Shown: positions 1 through 8,471, counted from the stretch's first letter. The stretch is 64,000 bases of DNA from Streptomyces sp. NBC_00572 (GCF_026341815.1 NZ_JAPENX010000001.1:1240001-1304000), one strand, 5' to 3'. Notes: generated by a model not told the origin, from the sequence alone. Made by a program: numbers and translations.

Positions 1-1275
1 GTAGAACCAGTGGTTCTGCGGTCCGGCCGCCGCGTGCACCTCGGTGCCCGAGCTCAACTGGGGGTAGCAGTTGGGGTCGTTGCCGACGAGTGAGGGGTTG
101 TACATGTTCCGGATCGGCTTGCCGTCGCCGAAGAAGTTGACCTTCTCGCCGACCGTGTAGTCCGGGGTGTCGTTCGGGTTGTTGGCGTAGTGCTCGGTGA
201 GCGCCCCGAAGATGTCGCCGGTGGACTCGTTGAGCCCGCCGTTCTCGTTGGAGGAGCCCGAGCTGCCCGGGGTCCGGTCGAAGATCTCGTGGCCGTACTC
301 GTGCGCCACGACGTCGATGCCGGTGAGCTGGTTCGAGCCGGTCTGGGCCCGCCCGTAGGTCGTCTTCGTGCCGTCGTAGTACGCGTTGACCTCGGAGAGT
401 CCGGCGCGGGCCGGGACCATGCCGCCCTGACCGTTCTGGCCGTTGTAGCCGAACCACTCCTTGAGCATGGAGTGTTCCTTCTGCGCCGCGTACATGATGT
501 CGACGCAGGCGGTCACCAGGTCGTTGGCGCCGTTGTTGCCCCAGGGCGAGGAGCCCGTGTACGCGCTGCCGTTCTGGCCGCCGCACTTGAAGCCGCCGCG
601 GCTGGTGTCGGTCATGGAGCTCGCGGCGGTGTCGATGGTGACGTTGCCGTTGTGGTAGCCACGGCCGTCGGCGTGCAGGATCTTGTCGGTGGCCCGGGCC
701 ACCGATCCGGTGCGTGCGTCGACGTAGGTGTCGAGGGAGCTCGGAGCGTCCTGCGCGGTCCGGCCGATGACCAGGGTGTGCCAGGTCAGGACGGCCTTGC
801 CGCCCTTGAGGAGCACGGTCAGCTCGGGGGCGCTCGCGCTCTCGACCGAGGCCAGCTGCTTGCGGGCGGTGGCGAGCGCCGAGGCGGCGGCCACCTTGGC
901 CTTGGTGGAGATCCTGATGGCGGGCGCCGGGGCGCCGGTGACCTCACGGACCTTGCCGGAGCTGTCGGAGACCACGACGGCGTCGCCGCCGACGACCGGC
1001 AGGCCGCGGTAGGTGCGCTCGTAGGAGGCGTAGTACAGGCCGTTCGTCCAGGGGGTGACGGACGTCCGGACGAGGTCCTCGTCGGCGCCGTGCCGCAGCT
1101 CGTCGAGGCCGCTGGCCGCGGCGCCGTCGGCGGCGGCGAGCGCGAGGGACTTGCCGTGGCCCGGGGGTACGGGCTGTGCCTGCGGGGCCGCGGTGGCGGT
1201 ACCGGCGAGGGCGGTCGCGAGGCTCGCCGAGAGCGCCAGGGCGGCCACGGCCGCCGTGATTCTGCTGGGGTGCAA
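1..1275 (-). CDS. M4 (thermolysin-family) neutral metalloprotease precursor, partial
   Basis: Secreted zinc endopeptidase. The window edge cuts it after 425 codons, so the C-terminus is missing. A TTG start at 1275 is chosen because GGAG precedes it and it opens directly into a signal peptide (MHPSR, then a hydrophobic Ala/Leu stretch ending near ATAA). A long FTP/PepSY-type propeptide follows. The catalytic helix HEYGH is at residues 325-329, and Glu350 in NESTGD is the likely third zinc ligand, 25 residues downstream, close to thermolysin spacing. The gene is divergent from a LysR gene; in Streptomyces, small neutral proteases are commonly activated by such a partner. Family assignment is firm; substrate is unknown. 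Confidence 0.9.
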   Translation of the reverse strand, partial: MHPSRITAAVAALALSASLATALAGTATAAPQAQPVPPGHGKSLALAAADGAAASGLDELRHGADEDLVRTSVTPWTNGLYYASYERTYRGLPVVGGDAVVVSDSSGKVREVTGAPAPAIRISTKAKVAAASALATARKQLASVESASAPELTVLLKGGKAVLTWHTLVIGRTAQDAPSSLDTYVDARTGSVARATDKILHADGRGYHNGNVTIDTAASSMTDTSRGGFKCGGQNGSAYTGSSPWGNNGANDLVTACVDIMYAAQKEHSMLKEWFGYNGQNGQGGMVPARAGLSEVNAYYDGTKTTYGRAQTGSNQLTGIDVVAHEYGHEIFDRTPGSSGSSNENGGLNESTGDIFGALTEHYANNPNDTPDYTVGEKVNFFGDGKPIRNMYNPSLVGNDPNCYPQLSSGTEVHAAAGPQNHWFY

Positions 1276-1421
1276 CGTCTGCTCCGATCGGGGTGGGATC
1301 GTCGTGGGGGAGACGGATCGTCGCGCCGAGTATGGGCGTGGACATGGCCAGTTCGGGACATCTCATCCGGCATAAGACGCGGGTTATGGTGCGGCCGCGC
1401 GGTGCTGCGTACGCTGCTGAA
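1276..1421. promoter_or_regulatory. Divergent promoter region of protease and LysR gene
   Basis: This 146-base space separates the protease start from the LysR start. It holds a dyad CATAA (1371-1375), 8 bases, TTATG (1384-1388), and a direct repeat GGATCGTCG at 1296-1304 and 1315-1323 (period 19). LysR regulators usually bind such dyads in divergent spacers. Which element is bound is inference. Confidence 0.4.
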
Positions 1422-2384
1422 ATGCAGCTGGAGTTGAGGCATCTCGAAGCCGTCTGCCGGATAGCGGAAGCGGGCAGTCTGGGGCGCGCGGCCGGGCGGC
1501 TCGGGGTCTCGCAACCGGCGCTCTCCGCGCAGCTCCGGCGCATCGAACGGGTCGCCGGCGGGGAGCTGTTCACCCGTGGCCGACGCGGTGTGGAGCCCAC
1601 TCCGCTGGGCGAGTTCGTGCTCTCCAAGGCCCGGCTCGTGCTCGGCGAGATGGACGCCCTCTCCGCCGGGGCGCGGGCCGTCGCCCCCGGCTCCCCGCTG
1701 CGCCTCGGCTGCATCCTGCTCGTCCTGGTCGACGGGCTGCTCGGGCAGCTGGAGCGGGTGATGGCGGGTCAGGACATCTCGGTGACCGTGGAGCACTCGG
1801 CGACCACGCTGACCCGGCAACTCGGCGCGGGACGGTACGACGCCGTGCTGTACGGGGAGGTCAACGAGCACGAGGTGGCCCTGCCGGAGGGCACCACCGC
1901 CAGGACCCTGGTCCCCAAGGAGCCCTTCTGCGTGCGCCTTTCCGCCGCGCACCCGCTCGCCGGGAAGGAGCGGATCGCCCTGGCCGAGCTGGCCGGCGAG
2001 TCCTGGATGACGCTGGTGGAGGACGACGACGGCGGGCCCGAGGCGCTGGTCGCCGCCTGCGCGAAGGCCGGGTTCACGCCCTCGCTGCGGCATCGGGTGG
2101 CCGACCGGAAGATGCACTACGACCTGATCGCCTCGGGCCGGGCGATCTCCATGAGCCAGCCGACGGCCCCGTACGCGGAAGGCACGGTGCTCCGTCCCCT
2201 GGAGGGCGACCCGGTCCTGGGGCGGATCCGGCTCGCCTGGAACAGGGCGGCGGTCCCCGCCCGGCAGGCGGAGCTGCTGTACCGGGCGGCGGTCCACGCC
2301 TATCTGGCGAACATCGACAACAACGCCTTCTACCGGGCGTGGTGGGACGCGCGGCCGGAGCTGCACCCGGTCCTCGACGTCTGA
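1422..2384 (+). CDS. LysR-family transcriptional regulator
   Basis: DNA-binding regulator of 320 residues, the usual LTTR length. The N-terminal winged helix covers about residues 1-60, with a clear LTTR helix-turn-helix (LGVSQPALSAQLRRIE) followed by a LysR_substrate domain. ATG 1422 is chosen because MQLELRHLEAV is the typical LTTR opening; the frame is open further upstream only through unrelated sequence. No strong ribosome site precedes it. It is divergent from the M4 protease, which suggests that it controls that protease (as in the mprR and snpR systems). The coinducer is unknown. Confidence 0.9.
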   Translation: MQLELRHLEAVCRIAEAGSLGRAAGRLGVSQPALSAQLRRIERVAGGELFTRGRRGVEPTPLGEFVLSKARLVLGEMDALSAGARAVAPGSPLRLGCILLVLVDGLLGQLERVMAGQDISVTVEHSATTLTRQLGAGRYDAVLYGEVNEHEVALPEGTTARTLVPKEPFCVRLSAAHPLAGKERIALAELAGESWMTLVEDDDGGPEALVAACAKAGFTPSLRHRVADRKMHYDLIASGRAISMSQPTAPYAEGTVLRPLEGDPVLGRIRLAWNRAAVPARQAELLYRAAVHAYLANIDNNAFYRAWWDARPELHPVLDV

Positions 2385-2415
2385 ACCGACGGCGACGACC
2401 GGGTGCCCCGCCGGG

Positions 2416-3240
2416 TCAGTCGTAGGAGAGGTCCCCGGCGGAGTAGCGGCAGGTGGTGCCGTCCGCTCCGGTGCCGATCTCCTTGGGCTCCTTGCCGGTG
2501 TTGTTGCCGGTGAAGCGGGTGCACGGCTTGATCTTCTTCTTGGTGTCGCCGTGGACCCGGACGTTCCGCAGGGTGGCGGTGTCGCCGTAGTTGGCGTTGA
2601 CGCCGACGATCGACTTGCCCGGGGTGGTGACGTCGACGTCGTTGATCAGGATCGTGCGCGCGTACTGCTTCTTGCAGTTGCCGCAGGAGCGGACGAGCTT
2701 GCCGAAGTCGGAGACCTGGAACTTGGTCACGACCAGCTTGCCCGCGCCGTTGAACTGGAAGACCTTGTCGGACGCACTCTTCGCGCCGCCGCCGTAGACC
2801 GCGTACACGGAGGACGTCGAGGTGCCCTTGAAGGTGGCGGCGTCCTCGCCGACGTTCTCCCACCAGACGTTCTGCAGGGTGCAGCTGCCGAGACAGTGGA
2901 CCCCGTCGGCGGCCGGGGAGCCGATGATCACGTTCTTGAGCGTCGCGCCGTCCTTGAGGACGAAGACCGGCTTCTGACTCTCGTCCTGGCCGTCCGAGCC
3001 GAGCTCACCGGTGCCGTAGAAACGCTGGAGCTTGCCGTCGTAGGTGCCGGAGACCTCGATCGACGCGGGGACCGGCTTACTGCCCTTCGCCTGGGGCCAG
3101 GCGGGCAGGGCGCTCGCGGCGCCCGCCGGGGCGAGCAGGGTCGTGGTCACGATCGCCGCCCCGGTGACTCCGAGGGCGCTCAGGCCGCCGATGATCGCCC
3201 GTCGACGGCCTGTCTTCCGCTTGTGTGACGCTGACGTCAT
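2416..3240 (-). CDS. Secreted pectate lyase, PL3-type
   Basis: Polygalacturonate lyase that acts outside the cell on plant pectin by beta-elimination. The 274-residue product starts with a basic n-region (KRKTGRRR), a hydrophobic core and an Ala-rich cleavage site (AGAASA near residue 44). The mature part has the short parallel beta-helix features of PL3 enzymes: repeated short strands (VFVLKDGATLKNVIIG, VHCLGSCTLQNVWWENVGEDAATF), several cysteines, and a conserved C-terminal segment. ATG 3240 has AAGGAAG upstream. It follows the EI24 gene by 13 bases on the same strand. Family by motif memory; fairly sure. Confidence 0.85.
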   Translation of the reverse strand: MTSASHKRKTGRRRAIIGGLSALGVTGAAIVTTTLLAPAGAASALPAWPQAKGSKPVPASIEVSGTYDGKLQRFYGTGELGSDGQDESQKPVFVLKDGATLKNVIIGSPAADGVHCLGSCTLQNVWWENVGEDAATFKGTSTSSVYAVYGGGAKSASDKVFQFNGAGKLVVTKFQVSDFGKLVRSCGNCKKQYARTILINDVDVTTPGKSIVGVNANYGDTATLRNVRVHGDTKKKIKPCTRFTGNNTGKEPKEIGTGADGTTCRYSAGDLSYD

Positions 3241-3253
3241 GATGCTTCTTCCT

Positions 3254-4093
3254 TCAGTGGGGGAGGTGGTGCACCCCCTGGTCGCCACCGGAGGAAGGAA
3301 GGTTGCCGCGCGAGTGATCGTTTTCCCGGGAGTCCTCGTCCCGGTCGTCACCGCCGGTCTCGCCGCCCAGTTCGCGGGCCATCAGGGTCGCCCCGGCGAC
3401 GGCTCCCGGCATCAGGAAGACGGCGACGAAGGGCACGATGAAGGCGAGGGTGAGCGGAACGCCGAAGCCGAGGACGGCCAAGCGGCGCCCGCGAAGCAGC
3501 TGGAGCCGCTCCTTGAGCTCGACGCCCCGGCGCTGGAACGCGACGGCCGTCAGCTCCTCGGCGAGGAAGAAGCCGGAGACGCAGAAGCCGATGACGGGGA
3601 CGACGGTCTGGCCGATCACCGGGATGAAACCGCAGGCGAAGAGCAGGATGCCGTAGAACGCGACCCGCAGCAGGATCCGCAGGCTGTCACGGGCCGAGAT
3701 CCACAGCTCGCGCCAGAGCGGAAGCCCGGATTCGGGCACCTCGCCGCCCTCGCTGCGGTCGACCTCCTCGGAGAGCGACTCGTAGAAGGGCTGGCCGACG
3801 AGCAGGGTCACGGCGGTGAAGGTGATGACCGCGAGGAACAGTCCGAGGGCGACGACCAGCGCGGTCAGGGTGCCGCGGAATATCTCGATCCAGGGAGACG
3901 TCCAGTCGTCGGCGAAGGGCGTCACCCAGGCGACCAGGTCGTCGGCGCCGTAGCCGAGACCGACGAGCGCGCCCGCGTAGAGCACGAGGGTCACGAGGCC
4001 GGGCAGCAGCCCGAAGCCGAACCACCGCCCGTGCTGTCCGACCCACTTCTGGCCCTGTACCAGGTACTTGAAACCCACCCCGAGATCGCGCAT
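3254..4093 (-). CDS. EI24 domain integral membrane protein
   Basis: A 279-residue membrane protein related to the EI24/CysZ family. About four to six hydrophobic helices are visible (for example GLLPGLVTLVLYAGALVG, TALVVALGLFLAVITF and GILLFACGFIPVIGQTVV), with the family's PFYESLSEEVDR motif after the second helix pair. The C-terminus is an acidic, charged tail of about 40 residues. Start ATG 4093 is preferred over an upstream in-frame codon because MRDLGVGFKYL is the conserved opening. CysZ members move sulfate, but actinobacterial EI24 proteins are uncharacterised, so no substrate is claimed. Confidence 0.82.
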   Translation of the reverse strand: MRDLGVGFKYLVQGQKWVGQHGRWFGFGLLPGLVTLVLYAGALVGLGYGADDLVAWVTPFADDWTSPWIEIFRGTLTALVVALGLFLAVITFTAVTLLVGQPFYESLSEEVDRSEGGEVPESGLPLWRELWISARDSLRILLRVAFYGILLFACGFIPVIGQTVVPVIGFCVSGFFLAEELTAVAFQRRGVELKERLQLLRGRRLAVLGFGVPLTLAFIVPFVAVFLMPGAVAGATLMARELGGETGGDDRDEDSRENDHSRGNLPSSGGDQGVHHLPH

Positions 4094-4121
4094 GGGGGTC
4101 ACTTTATCGGTGGGGTCCCGG

Positions 4122-5780
4122 TCAGCCGCGGGGCGTCCCACCGGGCATACCGCCGGACGTACGGAAGGAGTCGAGCGCCGCGTCGAGATGGGCGCGGGCC
4201 TCGGCCGCCCGGCCCACCGGGGCCGACGCCCACACGTCGTACAGCGTCCCCGCCTGCTCCCAGCAGAGGTCGACGGTGCGCCGGGGGCCCTCGGCGGCGG
4301 TGAAGCCGTTCCAGGTGAACTCCCAGCGGGCGGCGGGCAGCCCCTTGTGCCGGGTCTCCCCCACCTCGCTGTCCCGGTATCCCGGGTTGTTGCGCGGGCC
4401 GCTCGCGTCGGCGGTGCGCATCGCCCCGATGGCCCCGTCGGCGGGGATCGCCCGGATCCTGATCCCGACCCAGACGGCCCCGTCGGCCGTCGTGTAGAAG
4501 ACCCGCTCGCCGTCGGTCGAGCGGGTCGCCCCGGTCGGCACGGCCAGGGTGAAGCCGCGCTCGTCGGCGACCGCCGTGTACCCGGCGGGCAGGGGCCCGG
4601 CGGCGGGGGCGGTCGTACCCGTGGGGCCTGCGGGTCCGGCCTCCGGCGTCCGGCCGTCGCGGACGGCGAGCAGCACGGCGACCGTCACGGCGGCGACACA
4701 GGCGGCGACGACCGCCGCGACGACGGGCAGCGCGAGGGCACCCCGGCGGCCCGCGGCGGCCTCGCCCGGGGGCCGACCGGGGGCACCGGCCAGGTCCCCT
4801 ACCGCCGGGGTGTCGAGGCGGGGGGTGTCGACCCGGGGAACGTCGGGCCGAGGGGTGTCGCCCTGGACAGCGTCAAGCCAGGGGGTGCCGACCCGGGGAG
4901 CGTCAAGCCGGGGGGTGTCGGCCCGGGGAGTGTCGGGCTCGGAGGCATCGGCGGTTTCGCCGTCCAGGCAGGCGGTGAGCAGCCGGCGGGCCTCCGCGGC
5001 GTCCAGGCGCCGGTCCGGGTCGCGCTCCAGGAGGCCGTGGACGACCGGCAGGAGGGGGCCGAGGCGCTCGGACGGCCTGATCTCCCCGTACACGACCGCG
5101 TGCAGCACGGCCCCGATCGAGTCCCGGCGGAACGGCGAGGTGCCCGTCGCCGCCGCGCACAGCAGTGCGCCGAGCGACCACAGGTCGGCGGCCGGTCCCG
5201 CCTCCTCGCCCCGCATGCGCTCCGGCGCGGTGTACTCGGGGGTGCCGACGAAGACTCCGGTGCCGCTGAGGGTGGTGGCCCCGGGGAGGCTGGCGATGCC
5301 GAAGTCGGTGAGGACCGCCCGGCCGGTGCCCTTCTCCAGGAGGACGTTGGCGGGCTTCACGTCCCGGTGCAGTACGTCATGTGCGTGGGCCGCGGACAGC
5401 GCGTCGAGCAGGGCGAGGCCGAGACGGGCGGTCTCCCGTACGGACAGGGCCCCGTCCGGCGCCGCGAGGCGGTCGGCGAGCGAGCCTCCGTCGACCAGTT
5501 CCATGACCAGGGCGGGGCGGCCGTGGTGCTCGACGACGTCGTGGACGACGATCACATGGGGGTGGCGGATGCGGGCGACGACCCGGGCCTCCCGGAGGGC
5601 GCCCGCCGGGTCCGCGTCCGTGTCGAAGGTGAGGGTCTTGACCGCGACCGGGCGGCCGAGGAGCTCGTCGGTGGCCCGCCGGACGACTCCGGTCCCGCCC
5701 TGGCCGAGCCGCTCGCCCAGACGGTAGCGACCGCCGATCAGCTCCTGGCCGGCCTGCCCCGACCCGTCGTACGCCACCAT
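4122..5780 (-). CDS. Membrane-anchored Ser/Thr protein kinase (Hanks type)
   Basis: 552 residues. The cytoplasmic N-terminal kinase domain has the Gly loop LGQGGTG (25-31), the VAVK lysine at residue 48, HRDVKPAN, DFG and GTPEYTAPE. A Pro/Asp-rich linker with repeated DTPR-type units follows, then one transmembrane helix (ALALPVVAAVVAACVAAVTV) and an extracellular region of about 150 residues without PASTA repeats. Start ATG 5780 has a GGGGGAG ribosome site; an ATG ten codons upstream is weaker. The extracellular part resembles lipoprotein-like sensor domains of other Streptomyces kinases. Substrates are unknown. It lies downstream of the Ohr terminator and is probably transcribed alone. Confidence 0.92.
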   Translation of the reverse strand: MVAYDGSGQAGQELIGGRYRLGERLGQGGTGVVRRATDELLGRPVAVKTLTFDTDADPAGALREARVVARIRHPHVIVVHDVVEHHGRPALVMELVDGGSLADRLAAPDGALSVRETARLGLALLDALSAAHAHDVLHRDVKPANVLLEKGTGRAVLTDFGIASLPGATTLSGTGVFVGTPEYTAPERMRGEEAGPAADLWSLGALLCAAATGTSPFRRDSIGAVLHAVVYGEIRPSERLGPLLPVVHGLLERDPDRRLDAAEARRLLTACLDGETADASEPDTPRADTPRLDAPRVGTPWLDAVQGDTPRPDVPRVDTPRLDTPAVGDLAGAPGRPPGEAAAGRRGALALPVVAAVVAACVAAVTVAVLLAVRDGRTPEAGPAGPTGTTAPAAGPLPAGYTAVADERGFTLAVPTGATRSTDGERVFYTTADGAVWVGIRIRAIPADGAIGAMRTADASGPRNNPGYRDSEVGETRHKGLPAARWEFTWNGFTAAEGPRRTVDLCWEQAGTLYDVWASAPVGRAAEARAHLDAALDSFRTSGGMPGGTPRG

Positions 5781-5836
5781 CGGCTCCCCCTGTCCCCCGG
5801 ACACCGCCATGATGCCGCAAGCGGTGCCGTACACAG

Positions 5837-5871
5837 CGAGGACCGCACCCCCGGGAGGGGTGCGGTCCTCG
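5837..5871. terminator. Hairpin terminator after ohr
   Basis: Perfect 15-base arms CGAGGACCGCACCCC (5837-5851) and GGGGTGCGGTCCTCG (5857-5871) with a 5-base loop. It lies just beyond the ohr stop on the minus strand and before the kinase gene, so it should end ohr transcripts. Confidence 0.8.
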
Positions 5872-5901
5872 TTCGGTGCTGTCGGTGCAGCGCGCCAGGA
5901 C

Positions 5902-6324
5902 TCAGACGGCGAGCTCGACCGTGATGTTGCCACGGGTCGCCTTCGAGTACGGGCAGACCTGGTGGGCCTTCTCGATCAGGCTCTTGGCCGTCTCGACGTC
6001 CACGTTCGGGATGGTCGCCGAGATCTTGACGATGATGCCGAAGCCGTCGTCGTTCTTGCCGATGCCGACCTCGGCGGTGACCGTCGAGCCGGAGATGTCG
6101 GCGTTCTCGTTACGGGCGACGACGCCGAGCGCGCCCTGGAAGCAGGCGCTGTAGCCCGCCGCGAAGAGCTGCTCGGGGTTGGTGCCCGCGCCGGAGCCGC
6201 CCATGGCCTTGGGCGGGTTCACGACGACGTCGAGCTGGCCGTCGTCGGTGGCGACACGGCCGTCACGCCCGTTCTCGGCGGTGGCGACGGCGGTGTAGAG
6301 GACGTCGGAGTGCTGGATCGACAT
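5902..6324 (-). CDS. ohr: Organic hydroperoxide resistance protein (Ohr, OsmC superfamily)
   Basis: Thiol peroxidase of 140 residues that reduces organic and lipid hydroperoxides in the cytoplasm, with lipoyl proteins as reductant in known Ohr. Reactive Cys61 (SACFQG) and resolving Cys124 (VCPYSK) are present, with supporting Arg20 and Glu51 (NPEQLF). ATG 6324 is chosen because MSIQHSDVLYTAVATAENG matches the family start and AAGGAAG lies upstream. A second Ohr sits at 35967-36383 beside an OhrR gene, whereas this copy has no OhrR neighbour. Confidence 0.93.
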   Translation of the reverse strand: MSIQHSDVLYTAVATAENGRDGRVATDDGQLDVVVNPPKAMGGSGAGTNPEQLFAAGYSACFQGALGVVARNENADISGSTVTAEVGIGKNDDGFGIIVKISATIPNVDVETAKSLIEKAHQVCPYSKATRGNITVELAV

Positions 6325-6388
6325 GCGAGGTACTTCCTTCATGGGTTCGCCGCGACTCGCGCCCACGATCGCGACGGCTGAGGGAAGA

Positions 6389-7408
6389 CTAACGGGTCAC
6401 CGAGACGATCATCTTTCCGGTGTTGTCGCCGCGGAGCAGTCCGAGGAAGGCGTCCACGCCGCTCTCGATGCCCTCGACGAAGGTCTCCCGGTGCTTGAGC
6501 TCGCCGGACGCGAGCCAGCCGCCGACCTCCTGGACGAACTGCTGCTGCAGCCCGTAGTGGTCGCCGACGAGGACTCCCTGGAGGCGCAGCCGCTTGCCGA
6601 TGATCATCGCCATGTTGCGCGGGCCGGGCACCGGCTCGGTGTCGTTGTACTGGGCGATCATGCCGCAGATGGTGGCGCGGCCGTGCACGTTGAGCGAGGA
6701 GATCGCGGCTTCGAGGTGCTCGCCGCCGACGTTGTCGAAGTAGACGTCGATGCCGTCCGGGGCGGCCTCGCGGAGCTGGTCCTTGACCGGGCCGTTCTTG
6801 TAGTTGAAGGCGGCGTCGAAGCCGAGCTCCTCGACGAGGAACTTGACCTTCTCGTCGGAGCCGGCCGAGCCGATCACTCGGGAGGCGCCCTTGAGGCGCG
6901 CCATCTGGCCGACCTGGCTGCCGACGGCCCCGGCGGCGCCGGAGACGAAGACCGCGTCGCCCTCCTTGAAGGAGGCGACGTCGAAGAGGCCGGCGTAGGC
7001 GGTGAGGCCGGTCATGCCGAGGACGCCGAGGTAGGCGGAGAGGGGGGCGAGCGCCGGGTCGACCTTGGTGGCGTGCTGGGCCGGGACCTCGGCGTACTCT
7101 CGCCAGCCGAGGCCGTGCAGGACGTGGTCGCCGACGGCGAAGCCCTCGGCGTTGGAGGCGATGACCTCGCCGACCGCGCCGCCGTCCATGGGGTGGTCGA
7201 GCTTGAACGGCGGGATGTAGGACTTCACGTCATTCATGCGGCCACGCATGTAGGGGTCTACGGAGAAGTGCTGGTTGCGCACCAGGATGCGGCCCTCGGC
7301 CGGCTCGGTGACCGGGGTCTCGCGCAGGGCGAAGTCCGCGGCGGTGGGCCAGCCGTGCGGCCGGGCGACGAGGTGCCACTCACGGCTGGACGCGGGAAGA
7401 ACGGACAT
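6389..7408 (-). CDS. NADP-dependent medium-chain oxidoreductase (alkenal/quinone reductase type)
   Basis: Zinc-free MDR enzyme of 339 residues in the leukotriene B4 dehydrogenase/CurA group, which reduces activated double bonds of enals, enones or quinones with NADPH. Visible features are an N-terminal GroES-like fold with FSVDPYMRGRM, the nucleotide-binding motif SGAAGAVGSQVGQMARLKG, and the conserved FDNVGGEHLEAA stretch. No structural or catalytic zinc cysteines are present. ATG 7408 follows GGAGG with 8-base spacing. It is divergent from a MarR gene and is likely its target; the inducer may be a reactive electrophile or phenolic compound (inference). Confidence 0.9.
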   Translation of the reverse strand: MSVLPASSREWHLVARPHGWPTAADFALRETPVTEPAEGRILVRNQHFSVDPYMRGRMNDVKSYIPPFKLDHPMDGGAVGEVIASNAEGFAVGDHVLHGLGWREYAEVPAQHATKVDPALAPLSAYLGVLGMTGLTAYAGLFDVASFKEGDAVFVSGAAGAVGSQVGQMARLKGASRVIGSAGSDEKVKFLVEELGFDAAFNYKNGPVKDQLREAAPDGIDVYFDNVGGEHLEAAISSLNVHGRATICGMIAQYNDTEPVPGPRNMAMIIGKRLRLQGVLVGDHYGLQQQFVQEVGGWLASGELKHRETFVEGIESGVDAFLGLLRGDNTGKMIVSVTR

Positions 7409-7533
7409 GAGCACGGCCTCCAGGCAAAATCGGAAAACTCAGGAGAAGCTTCAGATCGCAAAAGTTTCACTGACTGAAACAACCATGCGCCTAGATATTT
7501 TATGTTGTCAAGTATCTGGGTAGGATGGAGGGC
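7409..7533. promoter_or_regulatory. Divergent oxidoreductase/MarR control region with two dyads
   Basis: A/T-rich compared with its surroundings. Dyad 1 is GTTTCA (7464-7469), five bases, TGAAAC (7475-7480), perfect. Dyad 2 is AGATATTT (7493-7500), nine bases, AAGTATCT (7510-7517), with one mismatch, close to the MarR start. Sites of this size match MarR dimers. Autorepression and control of the oxidoreductase are inferred. Confidence 0.55.
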
Positions 7534-7959
7534 ATGGCCACCTCACGCACGGACCCCCTGACCCTCGAAGTCGTCGAGCTGATCGGCACGGTCGTGGCGC
7601 GCTACTACGAGGAGTACGAGCAGGCGGCCGCGCAGCACGCGCTGACCGGCGCCCAGGCCCGCGTCCTCGGCCTGCTCTCCCTCGACCCGCTGCCGATGCG
7701 GCGCATCGCCCAGAAGCTGAAGTGCGAGCCGTCCAACATCACCGGGATCGTGGACCGCCTGGAGGCCCGCGGCCTGGTGGAACGCCACCCGGACCCGGCG
7801 GACCGCCGCGTCAAGCTGGCCGTCCCCACGGAAGCTGGCCGCACCACGGCCCGCGACCTCCGCGAGTCCCTGGACTTCGCGAGGGAGCCGCTGGGAGAGC
7901 TGACGGAGGCCGAGCGCACGCTGCTGCGGGACCTGCTGAAGAGGATGCTGGGCGTCTAG
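7525..7959 (+). CDS. MarR-family transcriptional regulator
   Basis: 144-residue MarR protein. The winged-helix core has MRRIAQKLKCEPSNITGIVDRLEARG as recognition helices and PADRRVKL as wing, flanked by dimerisation helices. Start 7525 is followed by a second in-frame ATG at 7534; neither has a well-spaced ribosome site, so the mRNA may be leaderless or nearly so. A cysteine in the recognition region (KCEPS) could be redox-sensitive, but this is not established. It is divergent from the NADP oxidoreductase that it probably represses. Confidence 0.92.
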   Translation: MEGMATSRTDPLTLEVVELIGTVVARYYEEYEQAAAQHALTGAQARVLGLLSLDPLPMRRIAQKLKCEPSNITGIVDRLEARGLVERHPDPADRRVKLAVPTEAGRTTARDLRESLDFAREPLGELTEAERTLLRDLLKRMLGV

Positions 7960-7966
7960 GGCCGGT

Positions 7967-8049
7967 CCGGCGGATCAAGGCCGAACCGGCCCTGAGGGCA
8001 TACCGGCGGATCACGGTCGGCCAGGCCCTGGGGGCAGGTGGGTGGATCA
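7967..8049. repeat. 36-base tandem repeat, about 2.3 copies
   Basis: Units begin at 7967, 8003 and 8039 with the core CCGGCGGATCA (TGGGTGGATCA in the third). The first two units match at about 28 of 36 bases. The array fills the space between the convergent MarR and MerR genes, and the MerR stop codon lies in the third copy. Confidence 0.75.
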
Positions 8050-8460
8050 GGCGGCCGGGACGGACTCCCGGTCGTCGGAGCCGTCGAAGGGTGGATAGGT
8101 CTCCGCGCCCGTGCGCGCCGCCGCGTCGATGTAGACGGCGAGAGCGTCGCGGGAGCGGGCGAGCCGCTCCATCTGGTCGTCGAGGCGCCGCATCCGCGAC
8201 CGCATCGCGGCCAGCAGCTCCGGGCACCCCGCCAGCTCCGGGACCTCGCCTTTCGCACAGGGCAGCAGGTACGCGATGTCCTCGGAGGACAGGCCGGCAC
8301 CGAGCAGGTGCCGGATCTGCCTCACCCGCAGCACAGCGCTCTCGTCGTACTCGCGGTACCCGTTGGTACCGCGCTCCGCCTCAAGGAGGCCCTGGGCCTC
8401 GTAGTACCGCAACTGATGCGTGTGGACGCCGGTCCGGCGGCTCAACTCCCCGATCCGCAT
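8047..8460 (-). CDS. MerR-family transcriptional regulator
   Basis: 137 residues. The N-terminal HTH (MRIGELSRRTGVHTHQLRYYE) and wing (GYREYDESAVLRVRQI) are typical, followed by a dimerisation helix and a short effector region. Two cysteines (LLPCAKG and AGCPELL) lie in the region that senses ligands in some MerR proteins, but the SoxR iron-sulfur pattern is absent. It is divergent from the oxidoreductase at 8510. The space between holds a MerR-type promoter, so it very likely controls that gene and itself. Confidence 0.92.
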   Translation of the reverse strand: MRIGELSRRTGVHTHQLRYYEAQGLLEAERGTNGYREYDESAVLRVRQIRHLLGAGLSSEDIAYLLPCAKGEVPELAGCPELLAAMRSRMRRLDDQMERLARSRDALAVYIDAAARTGAETYPPFDGSDDRESVPAA

Positions 8461-8471
8461 GGCAACCTCGC

